DNA of 64,000 nucleotides from DASSFG01 sp035550375 (GTDB lineage: Bacteria; Planctomycetota; Planctomycetia; Pirellulales; JAICIG01), in contig DASZPH010000124.1 of the NCBI GenBank assembly GCA_035550375.1, positions 186,001 to 250,000 of the forward strand, given 5' to 3'. Under the pieces are notes generated by a model. That model saw only the letters and a program-made list of their open reading frames with translations. It made no database searches and was not told the origin of the DNA. Positions within the stretch are counted from its first letter, which is position 1, and every line of letters begins with the position of its first letter. Made by a program: the position numbers and the translations under genes. This document shows, one piece after another, positions 1-13,403 of the stretch.

Positions 1-915
1 AAGAAAGCACAAAGAAAAGAACATGCCGACGCCAACCAGCGCTCCCGCCGCGGCGGCCGGCCACGCCGACCGTCGCTGGCTGGCGTACCAACTCAGCGCC
101 ACGATCAGCGCGGCGATCGTCGGATAAACCGTGTCCACGGCCGGGGCCAGAAGCGACGAGGCAGGCACAAGGCTCGCCATCGCACACGCCGCCAGCGCGG
201 CCTGCCGTCCGAAACGTTGACGCACCAGCCAGGCGACGGGCAGGCCGACCAAGACCCCGAGCAGACGGCTGGCGAAGGCCACTACCGCGATGGCGGCCTG
301 GTCCGGAAGCGGTGTAGCGAAGTTTTGCCGCATCGCCCAGGCGATCTCGTCCGGCTCAACGTTCCAGACCGCCCGAGCCAGGTCCGGATGAGCGTCAAAG
401 AAGCTTAACAGCGCGCGGTAAACCGTGACCCAGCCGGCCGGGTTCGCCGAAACGTGGTTCGGCTCCAACTCTTCAGCGACACGGGCGTGATTCTTAAACA
501 CCGACGAGACGTCGTCGAATTTCAGGCGCGCCGCGGCGCGAAAACCGTGGTGAAGCACGGCCCATTTCTGCAGGCCCCCGGGAGCCGCGATTTCCAGAAA
601 GAGTTGAAACGCGCCGCCGAATGCGATACAGGCCACGAGCGACAAAAGAAACGAGCGCCGTGGCGCGTTTTCAATCCACCGCAGACACCAGACAACGAAG
701 GCGACCATCGCCCCGGCGAGGGCCACGGCCGGCAGCATGGCCACCCAGGAAGCGATCGGGACGTCCCAGGTGCCCAGGCGGGGAACCTCCAGTTCGCCCG
801 GCACACCCAGGGGAAACCACCGCTGGTGAAAGGCCAGGCCGAACGCCGCGCTTGCCGACGCGGCAAGCACCAGGGCAAGGGTAGAACGCTTGGCTTGAGG
901 GGCGACGGCGGCCAT
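1..915 (-). CDS. Membrane glycosyltransferase-like protein, C-terminus cut off by window edge
   Basis: The reverse strand from the ATG at 915 stays open for 305 codons to base 1 with no stop. The protein is strongly hydrophobic, starting MAAVAPQAKRSTLALVLAAS, with membrane segments near residues 8-25, 50-70 and 80-95, then a soluble loop (residues about 110-190) and more hydrophobic segments from about 200. The stretch VDTVYPTIAALIVAL and the closing GALVGVGMFFSLCF resemble GT-C type integral membrane glycosyltransferases, where an Asp-rich loop is followed by runs of short helices. That assignment is inference from architecture; only the membrane nature is certain. It lies 149 bp downstream of the LmbE gene on the same strand and may share its transcript. 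A polytopic membrane protein of another kind remains possible. Confidence 0.6.
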   Translation of the reverse strand, partial: MAAVAPQAKRSTLALVLAASASAAFGLAFHQRWFPLGVPGELEVPRLGTWDVPIASWVAMLPAVALAGAMVAFVVWCLRWIENAPRRSFLLSLVACIAFGGAFQLFLEIAAPGGLQKWAVLHHGFRAAARLKFDDVSSVFKNHARVAEELEPNHVSANPAGWVTVYRALLSFFDAHPDLARAVWNVEPDEIAWAMRQNFATPLPDQAAIAVVAFASRLLGVLVGLPVAWLVRQRFGRQAALAACAMASLVPASSLLAPAVDTVYPTIAALIVALSWYASQRRSAWPAAAAGALVGVGMFFSLCFL

Positions 916-1064
916 GTTCTCAGCGTACCACGGGGGGCGAGACCAAGGCAGACCGGGACGCGGCGCGAGCCGTGTCGTTGAACCTTAACCGAGAGCCGAA
1001 CCGCCCAACCTGCGAGGTCTCGTCGCGCGCAGCAACGGGGCAGACCGCGTCGCGACCGCTCGGG

Positions 1065-1838
1065 TTAAATTGCCCGGTTCAAGCAGAAGTTTCCGATGGC
1101 CTGCGTCAGAGGATCGGCCGAAGCGTCGCAAAAGCCCAGGTGCAGGTGGCGACGCCAGCCTTCGGCGTACTGAAAGCGACCCGACATTTTTCCTACCTCC
1201 GCCGAGAGATGCTGCATGGTGCGGAGATACGAATCGAGCCCCTGGCTTTCGTCCAGCCACCGCTTCTGACTGGCGTGACAAGCCAGCATGGCCGTCTTCT
1301 GCGGCATGACTTCGGTGACGTCGACAAACAGGCCGGGCGTGACCGGCTCTCCCAGAGGGGTTTGGTTGCCATGCGGCTGGGCGTGGTAGACGGTGACCGG
1401 TTGGTCGATTGAGGCGCGGGGCGGCTGGGTGACAAAATTGGGCATGCAACGGGCAAAGGCCGCCGTGACGACAAGACGGCACGTGTTGGTATGGTCTTCC
1501 ATGTAGTCGACCGGCGCGTGCGTCAGCACAATCTCGGGCGCGACCTCGCGCATGACGGCCGCCAGCCGACCCAGCGTGGGGCGATCGTAAAAAATCTCCA
1601 GGTCGTTGACCAGACTTTCGTGAAAGACGGCCCCGATCGAGCGGCAGGCCGCGATCGCCTCGTCACGGCGGATTCTTGCCGCGGTGTCGGCATCGTGCTC
1701 GGTCGAACCGCAGCATCCGTTCGCGACGTTCATGTAGTGCAGCTCGTAGCCGGCGTCGCGCAGCCGGATAAGCGTTCCGGCCATCACGAACTCGATATCG
1801 TCGGGATGAGCGGCGACCGCAAAGACGCGCCGACTCAT
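1065..1838 (-). CDS. LmbE/PIG-L family N-acetylglucosaminyl deacetylase-like protein
   Basis: A 257-residue protein of the PIG-L/LmbE family, zinc-dependent amidases that deacetylate N-acetylglucosaminyl conjugates (MshB, BshB, PIG-L). The hallmark AHPDDIEF is at residues 8-15, giving the first His and Asp zinc ligands, and VDYMEDHTNTCRLV near residue 110 supplies the second HxxD-type histidine cluster. No signal peptide is visible, so it is likely cytoplasmic. The start at MSRRVFAVAAHPDD is chosen because the family motif normally begins about eight residues in; the longer reading upstream is Arg-rich and unlike the family. Its ATG overlaps the TGA of the upstream Uma2 remnant (ATGA), so the two are probably translationally coupled. 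The sugar substrate cannot be told from the sequence. Confidence 0.88.
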   Translation of the reverse strand: MSRRVFAVAAHPDDIEFVMAGTLIRLRDAGYELHYMNVANGCCGSTEHDADTAARIRRDEAIAACRSIGAVFHESLVNDLEIFYDRPTLGRLAAVMREVAPEIVLTHAPVDYMEDHTNTCRLVVTAAFARCMPNFVTQPPRASIDQPVTVYHAQPHGNQTPLGEPVTPGLFVDVTEVMPQKTAMLACHASQKRWLDESQGLDSYLRTMQHLSAEVGKMSGRFQYAEGWRRHLHLGFCDASADPLTQAIGNFCLNRAI

Positions 1839-2137
1839 GATGCTTGCGCGGCCGTCGACGATTGGCCGCCTTCGCGTGGATCGGCGAAGAAATCTCGCAA
1901 CGACGACGTAAAACCGGGCAACACGTCGCCGCCTGTGAGCGTGTCGTTCTCGTCGAGCACAACGCCGTGCACCGGTTCGCACGACCGGTCTTCGTGCTCA
2001 TCGAGGTAGATGATGTTTGCCTCGGTGGCCGTACCCGGTGGTGGCATGGTCGGGATTCGACCTGCTGGCATCGGACCGAAGAACTCATGCAAATCGCTGA
2101 GCGTCAACTCGGTCGGCAAGTTTTGGACTTGAGCCAT
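1835..2137 (-). CDS. Uma2-family protein remnant, internally deleted
   Basis: A 100-residue reading frame whose two ends both look like Uma2 (DUF820) proteins. The N-terminus LTLSDLHEFFGPMPAGRI, then PPPGTATEANII and CEPVHGVVLDE, matches the family's opening region (normally ending ELVDGVLVEK). The C-terminus NDTLTGGDVLPGFTSSLRDF matches the family's closing region. Full-length Uma2 proteins are about 190-220 residues; the middle, which holds the PD-(D/E)XK nuclease core (ExK-type strand and catalytic Asp), is missing, so nuclease activity is not expected. The deletion is in frame and the ends join at about residue 58. The TGA overlaps the LmbE start codon, which may be why the frame survived. 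Family identity is from memory of Uma2 sequences. An intact small protein with a new role is possible. Confidence 0.6.
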   Translation of the reverse strand: MAQVQNLPTELTLSDLHEFFGPMPAGRIPTMPPPGTATEANIIYLDEHEDRSCEPVHGVVLDENDTLTGGDVLPGFTSSLRDFFADPREGGQSSTAAQAS

Positions 2138-2245
2138 AGGGCGCTCGCGTGGATGGGCGATCTGTTTCCATTTTCAGCGCCCCGGAACGAAATGGCAATG
2201 GACCGGGGCCTCCGGTTGACCGCGCCGTGAAGCGGTCGACGCGGG

Positions 2246-4816
2246 TCAGTCCTCATCATCGGGGTCCTCTTCGTCGTCGGCGTCCATCTCTTCGACTTCC
2301 TCGTCTTCTTCCGCCTCCGCGTCGGTCACCTGCTCATCGTCAGCCTCTTCTTCCCGATCATTGTCCATATCGAAGGCTAGTTCTTCGCCGTCCTCCTCAT
2401 CATCGGCCACCGGAGTAATGCGATTAGTTCGGACGGTTTTGGTAGGCTCGGAGCCCGACGCGTTCTGACCCGACATCTCCTGCCACTGCTCGAGTGTGAT
2501 GAGCACTTCGCGGGCCTGCGAGCCGTTATATGCCCCCACGATGCCGTCCTCGGCCATGAAGTCAATCAGGCGAGCGCCGCGGCCGTAGCCGATGCCCAGC
2601 GAGCGCTGCAACAGCGACACGCTGCCGCGCCCCTCGCGAACCACGATGTCGATCGCCGCCTCGTACAGATCATCCCGGTTCTTGAATCGGTTGGCGTCTC
2701 CCTCGCCCGGTCCACTGGCCTTCAGTTGGACTAACTCCTTGACGAAATCGGGCTCAGTCGTGCCGACGAATTCGACCACCTTGTTGATCTCGTCGTCGCT
2801 CACATACGTTCCTTGACCGCGCAAGAGCGTGCTCGTCCCCGGCCAGAGGAAGAGCAGGTCGCCGTTGCCCAACAGCTTGTCGGCCCCCATTTCGTCGAGC
2901 ACCACGCGGCTATCCGTGCGGCTGGCGACCTGGAAGCAGATGCGGGCCGGCAGGTTGGACTTGATCAGGCCCGTAATCACGTCGACCGTCGGCTTCTGCG
3001 TGGCCAGCACGAGGTGAATACCCACCGCGCGGCTCTTCTGCGCCAGGCGAATGATGTGCGTCTCGACCTCTTTGGCGGCCGTCATCATCAGGTCGGCCAT
3101 CTCGTCGGCCACGATCACGATATAGGGCAAGTGCGTCGGAATGTTCTCCCGCTCTTCGTCGGATTCGGGCTGCAAGCGATCGAACAGCTCCTCTTCGCCG
3201 AGCTGGTTGTAACCCGAAATATGCCGCACGCCGGCCCGGGCCAGCAAGGCGTACCGCTCCTCCATCTTGTCGACGGCCCAGGCGAGGATGGCTTCGGCCT
3301 TGCGCATGTCGGTGACGACCGGGTGCATCAGGTGCGGCAGCGTCTTGTAGGGGCTGAGCTCGACCATTTTGGGATCGATGAGCAGCATCCGCACTTCGTC
3401 CGGGCGGCGGGCCATGAGCATCGACACAATCATCGTGTTGAGGCAAACGCTCTTGCCCGTGCCGGTGCGGCCGGCGATGAGCAGGTGCGGCAGGCTCGTC
3501 AGGTCGACGACGATCGGATTGCCGGAGACGTCCTTTCCCAGGAAGATGGGGATCCGCATCTTTCCGGATTTGGTCTGCGATTCTTCGATCACTTCGCGTA
3601 GCCGCACGAGTTGCCGTTCGGCGTTGGGCACCTCGATGCCCACCGTGTTCTTGCCGGGAATGGGAGCCACGATGCGCACGCTGGGCACGCGCAGGGCGAT
3701 TGCCAGATCGTCGGCCAGGCTGGTGATTTTCGAGAGCCGCAGGCCGGCCTCCAGTTCGACCTCAAATTGGGCGATGACCGGCCCGGTCTCGATCTCGACC
3801 ACCCGCACGTTCAGGCCGAAGTTGGCAAACGCCTGCTCCAGAATCTTGGCCTTGCGGCGGACCTCTTTCTCTTGCTCCTCAAAGGCAAACGGCTCGCTCT
3901 CCAGCAGCAGATTGATCGGCGGCAACTGGTAGTCGGGCGTCTCTTCGGTGCGGCTGGCGGCGTCGAGCGCGTTCATCACCTGCTCGCGGTCATCACGCTT
4001 CTTGGGCGGCCTGACCCGCAGTGTGCCCGACTTGCGCTCGGCTACCTGCACGCCGCCGGAGGACGTTGGATCGGGCAGCGTCTCCGGGGCCGAGGCCGCA
4101 GCGTCCTGTGACCCGACGCTCTCCTCCACCTTGTCGGCCGGAGCCGGCTTGCGAGCGATCCGCACCTGGGGCCCGGCATCGTCGTCGTCTTCGATCGCGG
4201 CCGGGTTCAGGTCGGTCCGCACCTTGCCCTTACGCTGCGCCGTCGTCTCGGCACGTCCGATGGCCCGGCCGACGCCGCGGGCGGGAATCGCCACGAGCCA
4301 GGCCGACATCCGAACGAGCAGATAATCCGTGGCCAGCAGCAAGCCCGCCGCCATGACGCTGACCGCCAGCACGTAGGAGCCGGCGGTCGCGACGTGGGCT
4401 GAAAGCAGGCCGTAGAACGTGACGCCCAGATAGCCTCCGGCCCCGATCACGGGGCCTGGCGAAAGCTGCGGCACGGCCATCGTGGCCAGCGTCGTCAGGC
4501 CGGCCAGGGAGAGCAGCCACCCGATGCCTCTCAGCCACGGGTCGCCCAGTGGCCGGTGGCTCAGTAGGGCCGCGTCGAGCATGGCCAGGGAGATCACGAG
4601 GTAATAGGACCCCAGCCCAAGCGTCTGAAACAGGACCGACGCTACAATCGCGCCCACCCAACCGCAGGCGTTTTCGACCGCGGTTTGCGGCGGGTAGACG
4701 AGGTCGCTGGGCGGATCGGCCGGATCGTAGGTCACCAGCGCGATCGAAAGAAAGATCGTCAGCGCCAGCAGCGCTAGCGCCGCCAGATCGAGCTTGGGAT
4801 TTCGCTGATCGAGCAT
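2246..4816 (-). CDS. ftsK: DNA translocase FtsK/SpoIIIE
   Basis: An 856-residue septal DNA pump that clears and aligns chromosome termini at division. The N-terminus has a run of membrane helices (residues about 10-30, 50-75, 80-105, 120-180), followed by a charged linker (about 190-290). The motor has Walker A in LIAGRTGTGKSVCLN (about 445-460), LLIDPKMVELSPYK, and Walker B in YIVIVADEMADLMM. The gamma winged-helix DNA-reading domain is present (GRGSVSLLQRSLGIGYGRGA, about 720-780). After gamma comes an unusual roughly 55-residue tail made almost only of Asp and Glu, ending DDEEDPDDED. The start MLDQRNPKLDLAAL leads straight into the first helix. Genes on either side have no evident functional link. 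Confidence 0.96.
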   Translation of the reverse strand: MLDQRNPKLDLAALALLALTIFLSIALVTYDPADPPSDLVYPPQTAVENACGWVGAIVASVLFQTLGLGSYYLVISLAMLDAALLSHRPLGDPWLRGIGWLLSLAGLTTLATMAVPQLSPGPVIGAGGYLGVTFYGLLSAHVATAGSYVLAVSVMAAGLLLATDYLLVRMSAWLVAIPARGVGRAIGRAETTAQRKGKVRTDLNPAAIEDDDDAGPQVRIARKPAPADKVEESVGSQDAAASAPETLPDPTSSGGVQVAERKSGTLRVRPPKKRDDREQVMNALDAASRTEETPDYQLPPINLLLESEPFAFEEQEKEVRRKAKILEQAFANFGLNVRVVEIETGPVIAQFEVELEAGLRLSKITSLADDLAIALRVPSVRIVAPIPGKNTVGIEVPNAERQLVRLREVIEESQTKSGKMRIPIFLGKDVSGNPIVVDLTSLPHLLIAGRTGTGKSVCLNTMIVSMLMARRPDEVRMLLIDPKMVELSPYKTLPHLMHPVVTDMRKAEAILAWAVDKMEERYALLARAGVRHISGYNQLGEEELFDRLQPESDEERENIPTHLPYIVIVADEMADLMMTAAKEVETHIIRLAQKSRAVGIHLVLATQKPTVDVITGLIKSNLPARICFQVASRTDSRVVLDEMGADKLLGNGDLLFLWPGTSTLLRGQGTYVSDDEINKVVEFVGTTEPDFVKELVQLKASGPGEGDANRFKNRDDLYEAAIDIVVREGRGSVSLLQRSLGIGYGRGARLIDFMAEDGIVGAYNGSQAREVLITLEQWQEMSGQNASGSEPTKTVRTNRITPVADDEEDGEELAFDMDNDREEEADDEQVTDAEAEEDEEVEEMDADDEEDPDDED

Positions 4817-5062
4817 ACGTTGGTTCTGCGGGGAACGCCGGCCGCCCTAAAGACGGCAGGCAACCAGCGGGGCAGATCCATGCCCGACGCGACGTCCATT
4901 ATCTCACTTGTTAGATCGGCACTCGGCGGCTGCATGCGCCAGTGCGCCGGATCGCCGCCGGCCACGTTTACCCAACAAGAGCTGCCCGACGGGACGGTAA
5001 TTCCCGCAAAAACGGACCAAAGTGCCGCCCCTTGAATGGCCGCGTCTCGGTCGGCCGGACTT

Positions 5063-5542
5063 TCAGGCGCCGATCGCTCCCGACCAGTCGAGCTCGTAAA
5101 GCAGATGTCCGGTCGGCATCATGCCCAGCCGTTGATAGGTGGCCAGGGCTTGGGCGTTGTGCTCCTCGACGTACAGCCGCAGGCCCTGCACGTCGGGGGT
5201 TTTTCTCGCAAGCTCGTGGATGTGCTGAAACAGGGCCCGAAAGACGCCGCGCCGCCGAAATTCGTCCACCACGTACACGCTTTGAATCCACCACAAAACG
5301 CCCGCCCGCCAGTCCGTCAACTCGTAGGTGATCATGGTCTGGCCAACAACCTGACCGTCGATTTCCGCCAGGAAATATCGGCAGAGTTCGGGCTTTGCCA
5401 GCGCGAGGTGAACTCCTCGGCCAAGGATGGCCGGATCGAGCCGCTTCGCCTCCGATTCCCACGCCAGTCGGCAATTGAAATCAGCGATTCGTTCTGCGTC
5501 GGACGGCAGGGCGTCACGGATGTGTATTGAGGTGCTTCCCAC
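5063..5542 (-). CDS. GNAT family N-acetyltransferase
   Basis: A 159-residue single-domain GCN5-related acetyltransferase that would move an acetyl group from acetyl-CoA to an amine. Motif A, which binds the CoA pyrophosphate, is seen as SVYVVDEFRRRGVFRALF (about residues 88-105), preceded by the acidic beta-4 strand LWWIQ. Motif B is seen in LRLYVEEHNAQALATYQRLG (about 120-140), the common position for the N-Y pair of small-molecule and ribosomal-protein acetyltransferases. There is no signal peptide. It is divergent from fumC and 246 bp upstream of ftsK on the same strand. The substrate cannot be inferred. Confidence 0.88.
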   Translation of the reverse strand: MGSTSIHIRDALPSDAERIADFNCRLAWESEAKRLDPAILGRGVHLALAKPELCRYFLAEIDGQVVGQTMITYELTDWRAGVLWWIQSVYVVDEFRRRGVFRALFQHIHELARKTPDVQGLRLYVEEHNAQALATYQRLGMMPTGHLLYELDWSGAIGA

Positions 5543-5726
5543 GAGATTGCCTCGGTCCAGTACTGTTTCGAGCTACATTCGCTTCTGCGTCGTCCCGACA
5601 CCTAGGGCAATAAGGAATGACCACCCTTGCCCGGGGAGTAGCTGTCGAACAACGAGCCCCGGGTTGCTACGATAGCGGAGTTCGCGTCCGACCACCAATC
5701 CATTGAACCAAACCACAACTCCAAAA

Positions 5727-7151
<1,425 letters not shown>

Positions 7152-7269
7152 GGAGCGGAGGGAGCAATCGGGCAGGTGAATGCGTGGCTCGGCCAGCACG
7201 CGCGGCGGCCATGTCCGGCTGGCGTATAATTGTGGTGGATTCGCTGGATCCAGTTGAGATCGCACGCAC

Positions 7270-8442
<1,173 letters not shown>

Positions 8443-8462
8443 GTTTGGGGCGTTATCGTCGC

Positions 8463-8504
8463 CTTTCGCTCCCACGAAAGGGCATTCTTTCGCGGGAGCG
8501 AAAG
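8463..8504. terminator. Long hairpin between convergent thiolase and hemB genes
   Basis: CTTTCGCTCCC (8463-8473) and CGAAAG (8475-8480) pair with CTTTCG (8487-8492) and GGGAGCGAAAG (8494-8504) around the loop GGCATT. This gives a 17-bp stem interrupted by one A/C mismatch. There is no T-run, so it is not a classical intrinsic terminator. Its place between two convergent genes suggests a bidirectional transcript end or an mRNA-stabilising hairpin. Confidence 0.6.
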
Positions 8505-8530
8505 ACCACCAAACCGAACGCCAGGGAGGG

Positions 8531-8567
8531 GCACGACGCAACGTCTCTCGCTGGCACTTCGGCTTCG
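8531..8567 (-). repeat. Interspersed repeat, family A copy 1
   Basis: Read on the minus strand this contains CGAAGTGCCAGCGAGAGACG followed by TTGCGTCGTGC. The same modules recur at 11601-11658, 13665-13703 and 27112-27170, always outside genes. It lies between the terminator hairpin and the hemB stop codon. Confidence 0.6.
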
Positions 8568-8571
8568 TGAG

Positions 8572-9605
8572 TCAAATCGTACCAGCACGCAGCCACGTCG
8601 ACACGTCCTGAGCCCAGTAGGTCAGAATGATCTCCGCCCCGGCGCGATGGATGGCCGTGAGCGATTCAAGCACGGTCTGCCGTTCGTTGAGCCAGCCTCG
8701 GGCGGCGGCCGCTTTGATCATGCTGTACTCGCCCGACACGTTGTAGGCCGCCAGGGGCACGCCCACAAAGCGCTGTCGGACCGCGGCGATGACATCGAGG
8801 TAGGCCAGAGCCGGTTTGACCATGATCAGGTCGGCCCCTTCGGCCAGGTCGAGCTCGACCTCGCGCAGGGCCTGGCCCACGCTCGACGCGGGGTCCATCT
8901 GGTACGTGCGGCGATCTCCGAACTGGGGAGTGCTTTCCGCCGCCTCGCGAAAAGGACCATAAAATGCGCTGGCGTACTTGGCGGCGTAGCTCATGATGGG
9001 CAACGAGGAGAAGCCGGCCTCGTCGAGACCGCGGCGGATGGCGCCTACCATGCCGTCCATCATGCCACTGGGCGCGATGAGGTCGCTGCCGGCGCGAGCG
9101 TGGCTGACCGCCTGCCGCGCCAGCAACTCCAACGTGGCGTCGTTGTCCACGTCGACGGTTCCCCGCCGGTCGTGCAGCACGCCGCAGTGCCCGTGGTCCG
9201 TGTATTCGCAGAAGCAAACGTCGGTGACGACGAGCAGCCCCGGCGCCGCGGCTTTGGCCACCCGCACGGCGTCCTGAATGACGCCCTCGTCGGAGCAGGC
9301 GTCGCTCCCCGTATCATCCTTTTCATCGGGAATGCCAAACAGGATCACCCCCCCGAGGCCCAACTCGGCGAGCCGGGCAGTCTCCTCGCCCAGGCGATCG
9401 AGCGACCATTGAAACTGGCCCGGCATCGAGCCGATTTCCTGCTTGATGCCCCGCCCCCGCCGCACAAACAACGGCTGAATGAGCGCCGCGGGCGACAGCC
9501 GCACGCCGCGCACCAGGCTGCGGATACGCGCGTCGTACCGCAGCCGACGCAGGCGCGTGGTGGGGTAGGCGGGCGTCGCTGCTTCGGAGTCGGTCGGAGG
9601 AAACG

Positions 9606-9609
<4 letters not shown>
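8572..9609 (-). CDS. hemB: Delta-aminolevulinic acid dehydratase (porphobilinogen synthase)
   Basis: A 345-residue HemB that joins two 5-aminolevulinate molecules into porphobilinogen, the second common step of haem synthesis. The two Schiff-base lysines are visible in MSYAAKYASAFYGPFREA (about residue 209) and ADLIMVKPALAYLDV (about 263). The catalytic zinc site is the cysteine type, DVCFCEYTDHGHCG (about 129-141), so the enzyme should be zinc-dependent rather than magnesium-only. The start at MTFPPTDSEAATP gives normal family length; the open frame upstream lies inside the kinase gene. Its ATG overlaps the kinase TGA (ATGA), so hemB is the second cistron of a coupled pair. Confidence 0.96.
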
Positions 9610-11522
<1,913 letters not shown>

Positions 11523-11600
11523 GCATCCGCCAGCTAGAAGCCGCCTTATTAACCTGATTTTATGCTAGCTCGTTGCCGGGGCACGTTCCAGGGGAGCAAA

Positions 11601-11658
11601 ACCCGAAGTGCCAGCAAGGAGCACGACGCAACTTAGCTCGCTTATGCTCCGCGCTTGG
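11601..11658 (+). repeat. Interspersed repeat, family A copy 2
   Basis: Contains CGAAGTGCCAGCAAGG, then GCACGACGCAACTTAGCTCG and CTTATGCTCCGCGCTTGG. It shares modules with the copies at 8531, 13665, 16802 and 27112. It lies in the 198-bp divergent gap between the kinase and the MmgE/PrpD gene, where both promoters must also lie. Confidence 0.6.
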
Positions 11659-11720
11659 TATCGGCACAGTCTGCGCAAGCCACCTTTACATCCTTGTCCG
11701 GACGCCGAAAATTGAAATCC

Positions 11721-13223
11721 ATGCAGACCTCCATTGTGCTCCAACGGGACGACAACCAGGCCCGCGCCCTGGCCGGCTTCGCGATCAACTTCCTGCACGG
11801 CAGTTTTGACCCGCCAGGCGACCGGCCGCTGGCCATGGTCGAACGGTTTCACCTCGATAGCATGGCTTGCGGCGTTTCGGCGATCGCTTGCGGCACCAAC
11901 GCGCCGAACGTCCTCCGTCGCGAAGCTTGGGAATACGAGCATCCGGAGGGCGTGCCGTGCTTCGCCTCCCGCATCCGCGTCGCGCCCGAAAAGGCCGTGC
12001 TGGCCAATTGCTCGGCCGTGCGCGAATGGGACGCCAACGGCACCAACTTTGGTTACGATCCGGCACACAGCGCCACGGCCGGCGAGTTCGGGCACAACGA
12101 TTTTTACCCCGTCGCCGTGGCAGCCGCCCAGCAGCGCGGCCTGGACGGCCGCACCACGCTGCGGGCAATGCTGCTCATCGACGAGATCCGCGGCCGCCTG
12201 GCGGAGGTTTTCTCGCTGAAGGACCACAAGATCGATCACGTGGTACACGGAGCCATCGCATCGGCGGTTGTCTACGGGGCGATGGTTGGAGCGACCGTCG
12301 ACCAAATCGAATCGGCGCTGGGACTGCTTGTGGCCCACTACATCCCGTTTCGGGCGATTCGGGCCGGCAAGCAACTTTCCGATTCGAAGGGAGCGTCGGC
12401 AGCCATCAGTTCCGAGATGGCCGTGATCAGCGTTCGCCGGGCCATGCGGGGCTTCGTGGGACCGGCCGACATCTTCCGCAATCCGGAAGCCATTTTCTGC
12501 CTTTTCAATCCGCCGCGGTCCCGCGGCACGAGCCCTTTCGACCTGCGACTGGCAACGTCGGGCGACGATTTTGCTGTGATGGGGATGCACTTCAAACTGG
12601 GGCTCTACGAGCACCAGTCGGCCGGCGCGATCCAGGGCCTGATGGACCTTCTCCAGCGGCATCCCCGCCTGCTCGACGACGAGCGGCAACTGGAAAAGGT
12701 GCGGATCAGCATCTATCAGCCGGCCTACGGAATTATCGGCGACCCGGCCAAACGCGACCCGCGCACGCGGCAGAGCGCCGATCACTCGATGGTCTACATC
12801 ATCGCCACGCTCCTGCGCAAGGCGTTTGAAACCCGCCGCGCCGGCTGGCGGGAGCTGATGCTCATGCCGGGCGACTACGACGCCGCCAGCCTTTTTCACC
12901 CGCTGACGCGGAGCCTGATCGAGCGCATCGAGTTCCGTCACGGCGGTTCCGAGTACGACGCGCGATACCCGGACGGAATTCCGACCACGCTGGAAATCGA
13001 GCACGCTCAACTCGGCCGGCTTTCCAGCGATCTGGTGATGTACCCGGCCGGCCACGCCCGGAACACGACGGCCGAGTTGGACGGTCTGCTTGAGCACAAG
13101 TTCCGCCTGCTGGCGGGGCTCGGCGTCACCGACGTGGACGCTCTCTACGGGCGGTTCACGAGGCTGGGCGAGAAATCGGCGGAAGAGATCGCGACGCTGT
13201 ATGACTTTGAGGTGATTGCGTGA
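11721..13223 (+). CDS. MmgE/PrpD family protein (2-methylcitrate dehydratase-like)
   Basis: A 500-residue MmgE/PrpD protein. Members include 2-methylcitrate dehydratase (propionate catabolism) and cis-aconitate decarboxylase. The family motif region NGTNFGYDPAHSATAGEFGH (about residues 107-126) is followed by NDFYPVAVAAAQ, then KIDHVVHGAIASAVVYGAMV and GLLVAHYIPFRAIRAGKQLS. The ATG at 11721 is used; an upstream GTG at 11655 lies in repeat DNA and would add residues unlike the family. There is no prpB or prpC nearby, so the exact reaction is open. The stop codon directly abuts the hicA stop codon on the other strand, with no intergenic base. Confidence 0.88.
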   Translation: MQTSIVLQRDDNQARALAGFAINFLHGSFDPPGDRPLAMVERFHLDSMACGVSAIACGTNAPNVLRREAWEYEHPEGVPCFASRIRVAPEKAVLANCSAVREWDANGTNFGYDPAHSATAGEFGHNDFYPVAVAAAQQRGLDGRTTLRAMLLIDEIRGRLAEVFSLKDHKIDHVVHGAIASAVVYGAMVGATVDQIESALGLLVAHYIPFRAIRAGKQLSDSKGASAAISSEMAVISVRRAMRGFVGPADIFRNPEAIFCLFNPPRSRGTSPFDLRLATSGDDFAVMGMHFKLGLYEHQSAGAIQGLMDLLQRHPRLLDDERQLEKVRISIYQPAYGIIGDPAKRDPRTRQSADHSMVYIIATLLRKAFETRRAGWRELMLMPGDYDAASLFHPLTRSLIERIEFRHGGSEYDARYPDGIPTTLEIEHAQLGRLSSDLVMYPAGHARNTTAELDGLLEHKFRLLAGLGVTDVDALYGRFTRLGEKSAEEIATLYDFEVIA

Positions 13224-13403
13224 CTACCCGATTCCCAGTTGCTTCTTGATCAAGCGGGAGAGGCTGTCGCTAATCTCTCGGTGGCGTGGAACCGGCGCCT
13301 TTCGACCGGTGGCGGGGTTAAGATAGATGTCGTGTCGACTTCCGTGTCGGAGCAAGCGGCAACCGGCTTGTCGCAGCTCGCGAACTAGCTCTTCGCGCCT
13401 CAT
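13224..13403 (-). CDS. hicA: HicA-type mRNA interferase toxin
   Basis: A 59-residue protein starting MRREELVRELRQAGCRLLR. It follows the HicA plan: an N-terminal helix ending in Gly-Cys, then RHGSRHDIYLNPATGRKAPV with the conserved HGS-H stretch containing the catalytic His of the dsRBD-like fold, and the closing PRHREISDSLSRLIKKQLGI. HicA toxins cleave mRNA when freed from HicB. The ATG overlaps the hicB TGA by the ATGA arrangement, giving antitoxin-first order. This is the reverse of the classical E. coli hicAB order but common elsewhere. All residues expected for activity appear present. Confidence 0.87.
   Translation of the reverse strand: MRREELVRELRQAGCRLLRHGSRHDIYLNPATGRKAPVPRHREISDSLSRLIKKQLGIG

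Noticed and set aside
11565..13097. A 510-codon minus-strand open frame
   Set aside because: Antisense to the MmgE/PrpD gene and without motifs.
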